DNA of 64,000 bases from Sorghum bicolor (lineage: Eukaryota > Streptophyta > Magnoliopsida > Poales > Poaceae). The first letter of the stretch is position 1. Each line of letters opens with the position of its first letter. The notes beneath the pieces were generated by a model, which worked only from the letters and a program-made list of their open reading frames with translations, did no database searches and was not told the DNA's origin. Shown here piece after piece: positions 56,707-64,000 of this stretch. The stretch lies in the NCBI RefSeq assembly GCF_000003195.3, contig NC_012876.2:5023306-5087305 (forward strand). The letters run 5' to 3'. A program made the translations under genes and the position numbers.

Positions 56707-59598
56707 TCTTATCTTACTATTACTAATTAGAGACTTCAAGGGAGACACCATGTTAATTCTCACCAAACGCGCTAGAAAAAAAAAGATAGATCCTAGATAT
56801 TCTCACAATAATCAGAAACATCCGGCCTTTGATTTGGTCGACTCTAATCATCATCACCGGTATTAGCCATTGGATCTATTTTAGTTTATTAAAAAAACTA
56901 CCCGCCACTGTCATTATAAAAAATACATAAAGTAACCTCCTAATTGTGCATGTAAATTACCCACCTCTACCATTACAAAAGATAATTCAAAATAACTCCC
57001 AATACTTGTATATAAATTACCCATATACGCTATTATGAAAAATAATTTCAAATAACCCTCTACATTTGCATCTAAATTACCCACCTTCATCATTATAAAA
57101 CATGATTTAAAATAACGCCTAACATTGTATCTAAAATACCCAACTTTGTCATTGTAAAAGATAATTTAAAATAATCCTCTAACTTTGTATCTAAATTTAC
57201 CCACATCAACCATTATGAAAGATAGTTTAAAATACCACCTAATGATTTTATAAATTATCCACCTTTATCATTATGAAACATAATACAAAATAATATTCTA
57301 AGTTTGCATTTAACCTATCCATATATGTTGTCATGAAAGGTAATATAAAGTATTACCTTTATATTTGTATGTACTTTAGCCATTATAAAAAATAAACAAA
57401 AAATCTCTAAAACTACACATTAATAACAATATATATTATTACAAAAAATTAAATTAATACCATAAATGATATAAAAACCTATCTAGATTAATTATAGACT
57501 TCTATAATCGTGAAATAAAGTAACTATAATGCTATGTTCCACCATGTATATTAAATAAACATGTAAACATTAGGATCAATATTTATTTTAATAACTTATG
57601 AAACATGGAAAATTGTTCACTTAACAAAACATGTTGCAATAACACTCTATGTTAATACTCGATGGTCATAAATTTCATAAGTTATTATTTCAAATATGTT
57701 TATATATTTTTTTACTAAAATATTATATCACATCAATTTTATTAATTTAATTTTATGCATCGTATGATATATCATAGTACTACACATATAATATTGTGAT
57801 ATAGTAAATTCAACATGTTAGTTTCAACTTATGTGGAAAAGACTCTTTTTAATTAAAAAACATTTTTTGAATAAAGGATAAAGAATACTAGAATATCTAA
57901 TTAACATGAGAAAGAAACTCGAATATGAATAAAAGTTAAAACATAAACTATAGATCTATCAAGAGTTTTTACTATCTTAAGACTAAATTTCAAATAAATA
58001 CATATCACACTAGAAAAAAAGGATAATACTAGAATTTCTAACCAAAGGTCCCCGCTAGAGCCTACATGTTAATCCTCACAATTAATATAAAAAGAAAATT
58101 TAAATCTTAGAAATTCTCATAAAAGTCAGAAGTATCTTACCATCAATTAGGTATAACCTAATCAACATTGATAATAATAATAATAGCTACCAGAACTATT
58201 CTATTTTCTAAACAACTATCCATTTGTGCTATTGTATAAAACAATATAAACTAACTCATGACTCTAATTTATATTACCCACATATGTCCTTAAAAACATG
58301 ATCTAAAGTAAACTTGCATTTAAGTACAGAATTCCACTTATTATGATCGATAATTTATATAACTCCATTTTCATCTAACTATAGAAAACCAGATACCCCC
58401 TCAAATTTGCATCTAAAATATCAATATCTCTTATTACAGAAAAGAATATATTTATACGATGAATAGAGCATGTATATGTTTCCACAACACCCCAACTCTA
58501 TCAATATTAGTAAGATTTTATTAAAGCAATAAAATACATATGTTATATTTCATCACATAAAAAAATCTTGATAACTAATATACCAACGATACTAACAAAT
58601 TATTTAAACCCATATTAGTAACCACAAAAAAATTATATATATTATTAGTTGAGATATAGTGATGTATTTTAACTAAATATTTCATGTCTATATTGATAGT
58701 ATAACCATGACCGCAAATATAATTCCTTGATAGTAAAATTCAATCATCTTGTGAAGCGTGAGAGACCATTGGTAGCTATATTTTTCTGGCCCTTTAAAAA
58801 TACTTTAGAGTGAAAACTCGATCATTGTAAAGTTTAAGTGTTAAAATTCTCTTGAGGTTAGCTAGCACTCCTACATAGTCCCTCGAGATCTAACTTCAAG
58901 CTCTATAACTTATCTTAAGTGATATGATGCATGTTTCAAATAATGGCCTATGGTATTGTAGTACTTAAGAACATACTCTATGATCTAAAATTCTCATTTT
59001 TAAAAAAGGTGTAAAAGGGAGAGTTAATGAAATATAAAATAAGCACAAGAGTTTAAACTTAACATGAGCAGATAAAAAATTCATAGCAGTCGATAAGATT
59101 TTTTTTGGAAACCCCAATTAGATTCATAACTTCATAAGATACATGATGTAGCAAGACCCACCATGATTAATTGTGTGGTTTCAAAGTAATTGCTTATTTA
59201 AAATATATATAGTTGTCGTGCAAAGAAAATATATGAATATGATAAAAATATATAGATTAGTTCCTTCAAGAAATAGTAATTAATGAGTTCATGATAGACT
59301 AAAGAGTATCTATTATGTCTACTATGTTAGAAAATAAATGAATAGAAAACACATAATTTAATATAAATAATTCTTTGTTAGTTAGATGTACTCTATTCTA
59401 AATTATAAGATGTCTTGAGTTTTCTAAATACATAATTTTTGATACGCATAGATGTACAGTCTAGATATATAGTAAAAATAATATATCTAGAAAATAAAAA
59501 TATCTTATAATTAGGAATGAAAGGATTATTAAAAAACTACCTAATACTTATATCTATTAAAATTTGAGCCCGTGCAAGAGCACAGGTTGATGGACTAG
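56707..59598 (+). mobile_element. Helitron-like element, non-autonomous candidate
   Basis: Possible 5' end TCTTATCTTACTATTAC after an A at 56706. The 3' end has a stem-loop CCCGTGC-AAGA-GCACAGG (about 59569-59586), then TTGATGGACTAG, then T at 59599. TC...CTAG between A and T with a 3' hairpin is the Helitron pattern. The body is AT-rich and lacks Rep/helicase frames. From about 56895 to 57370 it holds some nine degenerate copies of an approximately 60-bp unit with AATTACCCACC and CATTATAAAA. A head-like segment (TGTTAATCCTCAC, then AGAAATTCTCATAAAAGTCAGAA) recurs at about 58065. Confidence 0.6.
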
Positions 59599-59888
59599 TT
59601 AATACAATGTTGGTTTCTCTACTCTTTCTAGTTACACGTCCTGGGGTTTTTCTAAACTCTAGCCGTTATAATTTATTATAATATATTTGTAAGAAATAAA
59701 AAAAATTTAAAAAAATAAATATTTTTTAAAGATAAACTCACTTGTATCATTTTCAAATATTCAAACTGAACATGAAAAATATTAATTAAATTTCAAAATA
59801 CTTGGCTTCAAATAATGGACCTACTCGAAAGAAGTGATTGATGCAGTGGCGTTGTGGCTGCTACGGGAGCAACCACTTCTGTACTAAG

Positions 59889-60990
59889 GCCATGTTTGGT
59901 ATCACTATGGTAGCAACTCTTAGAGCAGTTTTCGAGACCAACCAAATGGGTCGAGGGGTGCTAATCAACGCCTGATGTACTAGTCTTCCCGCTGACAGGA
60001 GCAATATGCGGGGGGAGAAGCTGAAAATACTAGCTTCTTTCAGCTCCTCTTGGTCTCTTGGGCCCACACACCAGAGGGTGTGGATGTGGCATCGGACCAT
60101 ATGCGATCTCCGATGTAGGACAATGAACACACCCGTAGTTAACGATGTCGGAGAGGAGCAATGGCACACCCTCATGGTCGCTTACGCACGTCAATGTTGG
60201 AGAATTAAAGGCGCACAGTCTACATCTGGTCGAGGGATGGATGACCCACACAACCCACAATTGTTAGGGGATCAGAAGAGAAGCAGCGCTCGCATCCCGT
60301 GTCTACTAGCATTGGGAGAAATAGTGTGCAACCATCATCATCAGCGAGAAGGGATCGCACAGAGGCATAAGTGTTTGACCGACAAGTAGTGCGACCAGAG
60401 GTGGTACAGGATAGCGAGTCGTTCATGTGGGGACCCATCACCGGAGGAGTCTAGGCATGATGGCACGAGCTAGCAAGATAGGATGGAGAGGAGGTGACAG
60501 GTGAGAGAGAGCAAAATGGGAGCAACCTAAACCATGAAAACAGGGTTGTGGGAGAGCAATACAAGCATTGTGCTGCTAGGCAAAGCGGTTGAGTGCCACA
60601 ACCTAGATGGCTAAAGTCCAGTAACCGAAAGCATCACTAGCTTACGCTCTAACCCGAGTAGGTTTTGATTGATGTTGTCAACTTATGTTTTCAATGTTCG
60701 ATTATTCTACTCTATGTTAGAACATTTCAGTGAATGCTATTTTGATCCAAGTGGTCCTATTCTCTGCCCCCTGAGGGAGAAGAGAAATAAAAGAGTGGGA
60801 AAATTTTAAATAGGCTCAATGGCAAGTGGTTCCATATGTTAAGTGGGCCTATGATTAAAAAAAATAGGAGTTGCTTTGCCAAACATTTCTTGAACAAGTG
60901 AAGAAGTTGGAGTCGAATAAAGTTCCTTCACCAAAAATGTGGAGCTAGAACCGTTTTAGCTAGAGCTGAACCTCTACCGAACAAACTCTT
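59889..60990. mobile_element. Possible non-autonomous DNA transposon
   Basis: The left GGCCATGTTTGGTATCAC and right TCTACCGAACAAACTC are weakly inverted. The interior is richer in GC than its surroundings and has no transposase. Open frames (60006-60389) are not recognisable. Ends and superfamily are uncertain. Confidence 0.3.
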
Positions 60991-61388
60991 ATGTTTTTAC
61001 ATGAAGGGTACAAATAGCCACAACTACAGTTAACTGTCAAAGAAGGACAGACGAGAAGACCAAATTACAAAACGTCACATCTTTATGACTAGAGCCTATG
61101 GCCATATTTTGTAATATTTTTTCAGGTGCATATCATGGGTCTTGTTAGCTAACAATTCAGTAACCAAAAATAAATCCTACTTATATGTTAAGAAAAAACT
61201 ATATGTATAGTACTACATATAGTGAATATTAATGTTTTCGTAAAAAATAAAAGAAAGAGATGGTATATAAAAAAAACTACCACCAATGCATGTGAAATCC
61301 ATGAATATACACAAAGGAAACATGTGAGCAGATTGAATCAATTTTTTGAGAAAATCCAATAGAGAGGAGGTAAAAGAAACGAAACGCA
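60991..61388. other. Intergenic, nothing recognised
   Basis: AT-rich DNA without a supported feature. Confidence 0.5.
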
Positions 61389-61390
61389 TA

Positions 61391-61648
61391 CTCCCTTCAT
61401 ACCCATAAAAGAAGTCGTTTAGGACAACGACACGGTCTCCAAAGTCTAACTTTGACTCCTTATTTTTATATAAATATTTATCAAAAACTAGTATATGTTA
61501 CTTTTATGAAAGAATTTTTTCTGACAAATCTATTCATATGGTTTTTATATTTTCAAATTCAACAAATTAAAAGTTATTCGAGATTTATATTCTTAATGTT
61601 TGACTCAAATCTTGTCCAAAACGACTTTAATTATAGGTACGGAGGAAG
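61391..61648. mobile_element. Stowaway-like MITE
   Basis: The left CTCCCTTCATACCCATAAAA and right TTATAGGTACGGAGGAAG are inverted, with TA on both sides (61389-61390 and 61649-61650). AGTCGTTTAGGACAACGA on the left pairs with GTCCAAAACGACTT on the right. Confidence 0.75.
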
Positions 61649-61820
61649 TAGGTAGGACAGAGAGCGGGGTCCTTTTGCTGACAATTAAGGGTGCATCACA
61701 TGCAGTGCTAACTACGGATTAGTTAATTAATAGGAGTAGGATGAGTTATTAATGGCAGCTTGGCGCGTTTCCCAAGGTCCGATCTGTCCTTGCTCCGGCA
61801 ACTTACCAACAAGTTCGTGC

Positions 61821-61860
61821 CACGTGTTGGTGGAGCCCACGTGGGCTGTCTGTGTTGACC
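61821..61860. promoter_or_regulatory. Cluster of two G-boxes and a W-box
   Basis: CACGTG at 61821-61826 (GCCACGTGTT) and at 61838-61843 (palindrome GCCCACGTGGGC), followed by TTGACC at 61855-61860. These are core sites for bZIP/bHLH and WRKY factors. They lie in a GC-richer island (61750-61920) with a frame of 98 codons that I do not recognise. Activity is inferred from motifs only. Confidence 0.35.
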
Positions 61861-62111
61861 ACTCCGCACAGCAAGCTCCCGTCCCGTGCGTCGGTGCAGC
61901 TGAGATGCTGATCAAATCGCCGGTCAATGACACACGAGAGATTTCATTGAGAAAGAGTATCACCAGACGGATCGGAGGCATAAGCATAAATATGGTTATT
62001 CTTCTGTCTGCATATATATATATATACGCGTGGACTTCGATCGAATAAAAAACGTGTCCCATCAGATCGTTCCTTGCGAAGGTTCGATAAAGGTTTTTTT
62101 TTTTTTTTAAT

Positions 62112-62602
62112 TTCCTCCGTTTTAAGGCCTTGTTTAGTTCCTACCAAAATTCAAAAAGTTTTCAAGATTCTCCGTCACATCGAATCTTGCGGCATATGCA
62201 TGAAGCACTAAATATAGACGAAAACAAAAACTAATTACACATTTTATCTATAAATCACGAGACAAATCTTTTGACCCTAGTTAGTCTATAATTAGACAAT
62301 ATTTGACACAAACAAACGAAATTGCTACAGTAACAAAATTCAAAAAAAATTCACATCTAAACAAGGCCTAAGTGATACATTTGGTTTGTTTTAAGTCAAA
62401 CATTGCAATCTTTGACCAACTACTTATAAAATTTTTTGTAGTTTGATAATATATAAATTATATATTATAATAGCATTTCTCGTAATAATCTAAAATATAA
62501 ATCTTATGACATAAAACTATGTATTTTTTAAGAATCAATGGTCAAAGATATATGCATTTGACTTAGGACAAACCAAATATGACACTTAAAAAACAGAGGA
62601 AG
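62112..62602. mobile_element. Stowaway-like MITE interrupted by another MITE
   Basis: The left TTTCCTCCGTTTTAA and, after the inserted element, TAAGTGATACATTTGGTTTG match the inverse of the right side: CAAACCAAATATGACACTTA, then AAAAAACAGAGGAAG. A TA follows at 62603-62604. Without the insert the element would be about 245 bp. Confidence 0.75.
62126..62368. mobile_element. MITE with GGCCTTGTTTAGTT ends nested in a Stowaway MITE
   Basis: Ends GGCCTTGTTTAGTTCC and CATCTAAACAAGGCC, flanked by TAA on both sides (62123-62125 and 62369-62371). The inverted arms of the host MITE show that one TAA existed before insertion. This directly supports a 3-bp target duplication for this family. Confidence 0.9.
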
Positions 62603-62786
62603 TATATTAAATGGAACTCATTGTCTTATAGTCACGAGCAATTAGGCTTAACACAGAAAGGAACGCGAGAATGTCATACGACATTATGACACAAATGCCT
62701 AGCCATTTGTGCTAGCTAGTGCGCCACCAGGTTCCGCTCTCTCTTGACATGGTTGAAAATAACCCTTGGACATCTCATCGCAGCCT

Positions 62787-63645
62787 CTAGGGACTCTTAT
62801 TATGATAAGACTGATTTTGCCCGCTGATCTCTAGTTTCGCTAAATTTTTTATCACTGAGAGGGAGTCAGATTCAAGGATGATTGGCTGATGACACCACTT
62901 GCCTGCCAGCATGAGTCCCCCATGGCACGCCATAGCTTCAATTTCTTCTGCGTCGGATGCGTGGTCCACCCATCTCCATGATGATAAGAGAAATGTGCAT
63001 GTGCAGTCTCTGATGATCACACCCAGGACAACTTCTCCATATTCTACAGGGCAAGCTCCATCACCGTTAACTTTGCACCATCCTTGTGGCGGCGTGTTCT
63101 AGCCTGTGGGATTGTCTGACTCCTTCCTCTTGTTGGAGCTACACCTTAGAATCAAGGCAGTTTTACCTTTCCTACCAAGGGCCTTCCTAGTCATGGATAG
63201 TGACTGACAAATGTAGAAGGAAATGAACTAAGTTAGCAACCCTTTCTATTAGGGTGTGTGAGCTCATTCCTCATTGTCCAAGCATGCCACCAGATAAGCA
63301 ACAGTCACTGAGCATGGTCATTGTCAATCTGCCCCAAGATAGTCAGTAGCCATTCAGGCCCAGACTTTACAATTGTTCTTTCATTAGGAAGGTTCTAGTG
63401 CTCCTACATTACCTCCCGTAGGGCATGATTGCACCCCACCATGGCATGGAAATAATCTTTTGGTTCAATCCTGCAGATATCACAAATGTCATCTTTTACT
63501 ATGATCCATCTCTTTTTGTTGACCTTGGTCGCTAGACCATTATTCCCTAGCTTCCACGCAACCACCTTCACCTTTTGAGGGATTTTGAGCTCCCAAAGCT
63601 TCCTCTAGATTAGTCGATCCCCCTCTAGGTGGTTCCATAAAGGTT
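62787..63645 (-). pseudogene. LINE-type non-LTR retrotransposon fragment (zf-RVT and RNase H-like parts)
   Basis: On the minus strand, about 63595-63420 encodes LWELKIPQKVKVVAWKL followed by a C-x2-C and H/C pattern (DDICDICR, HAMVGC), as in the zf-RVT region after reverse transcriptase in plant LINEs. Stops follow. From about 63100 to 62800 a frame with WCKVNGDGAC, IIRDC, EAMACHGGLMLAGKW and IILESDSLSVIKNL matches the plant RNase H-like (RVT_3) domain. Reverse transcriptase itself is not visible. The pieces are separated by stops and frame changes, so this is a dead 3' remnant. Confidence 0.75.
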
Positions 63646-63866
63646 TCGATCTCATCTAATAATCAAGATGCCAAAATATGTAAAAACTATGACAAGGCAA
63701 GAAATATATAAAGCGATATCACGATGAAATCCAATGTACGCTATTAACAAGAACGTGAAATATGTGGAAACTGGTATTCAAGGCATGCCTAATTCTGTGC
63801 ACCGAATGACCTAATTCTAAGCATCACAGTTTAATGCTATGGCTAGATTAGAAATGGAATTGTGAA

Positions 63867-64000
63867 AGGTCCTTGTTTGGTTTTGGTAATTGAGTGACAA
63901 CTTAGGTGGACTAATAGTGTTTATGTGAGATACACAGGAGATTAGTCCACAGGTGATGATGTGATGATGGAGGAGCTCATTGCACATGAGACATGACATG
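63867..64000. mobile_element. Possible LTR edge cut by the window end
   Basis: GTGAAAGGTCCTTGTTTGG, then TTTTGGTAATTGAGTGACAA, then GGTGGACTAATAGTGTTTA resemble sequence I associate with LTRs of grass retrotransposons. A TG at 63862-63863 could be the LTR start. The rest lies outside the window, so this stays tentative. Confidence 0.3.

Overview
This window is nuclear DNA of a grass, most probably Sorghum or a close Andropogoneae relative. The evidence is spliced plant genes with GT-AG introns, GC-rich 5' exons, and dense grass-type transposons: CACTA elements, Stowaway MITEs, a very common MITE with GGCCTTGTTTAGTT ends, a Ty1-copia element, solo LTRs and a Helitron-like element. There is no bacterial, organellar or CRISPR content. 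The species call is an inference from repeat families and protein resemblance.

Three host genes are well supported. (1) 1232-4150 (+): a six-exon tetraspanin of the TOM2A type, 274 aa, with a C-terminal CaaX-like end. (2) 7776-6020 (-): a five-exon LSD1-type zinc-finger gene of the LOL1 type, 143 aa, with one zinc finger per internal exon and an additional inferred 5'UTR intron. (3) 39467-38571 (-): a single-exon AT-hook nuclear-localized (AHL) DNA-binding protein, 298 aa. Their biochemical roles are membrane scaffold, cell-death/transcription regulator and chromatin-associated regulator. Nothing in the layout suggests that they work as one system.

Mobile DNA makes up most of the rest. 8.6-16.5 kb is intergenic with several Stowaway-type MITEs. 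16544-23687 is a complete-ended CACTA transposon (3-bp duplication GTA) with a long tnp2-type transposase frame and a decayed second gene resembling the C-terminal part of a Ulp1 cysteine protease. Its terminal-type repeats also occur in an internal block just before a TATA box. 26858-30351 is a second, non-autonomous CACTA element (duplication AGG) full of tandem repeats, apparently nested at the edge of an older one whose remnants run to about 32.5 kb. 34101-36783 is a 2.7-kb solo LTR with a perfect 5-bp duplication (GAAAC). 43726-45233 is a long, very pure ATACT microsatellite split by a 1.0-kb solo LTR. 47561-54212 is a degenerate Ty1-copia element with unequal LTRs; a 701-bp tandem duplication copies the end of its 3' LTR together with flanking DNA. 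56707-59598 looks like a Helitron. The right end holds nested MITEs, a decayed LINE fragment (62.8-63.6 kb) and perhaps the edge of another LTR.

No wholly new biological system was demonstrable. The observations most worth following are the internal repeat/promoter block and captured protease of the 7.1-kb CACTA element, the solo LTR in the ATACT array, the copia LTR expansion and post-insertion duplication, and the MITE family with 3-bp duplications, one copy of which sits inside a Stowaway element.
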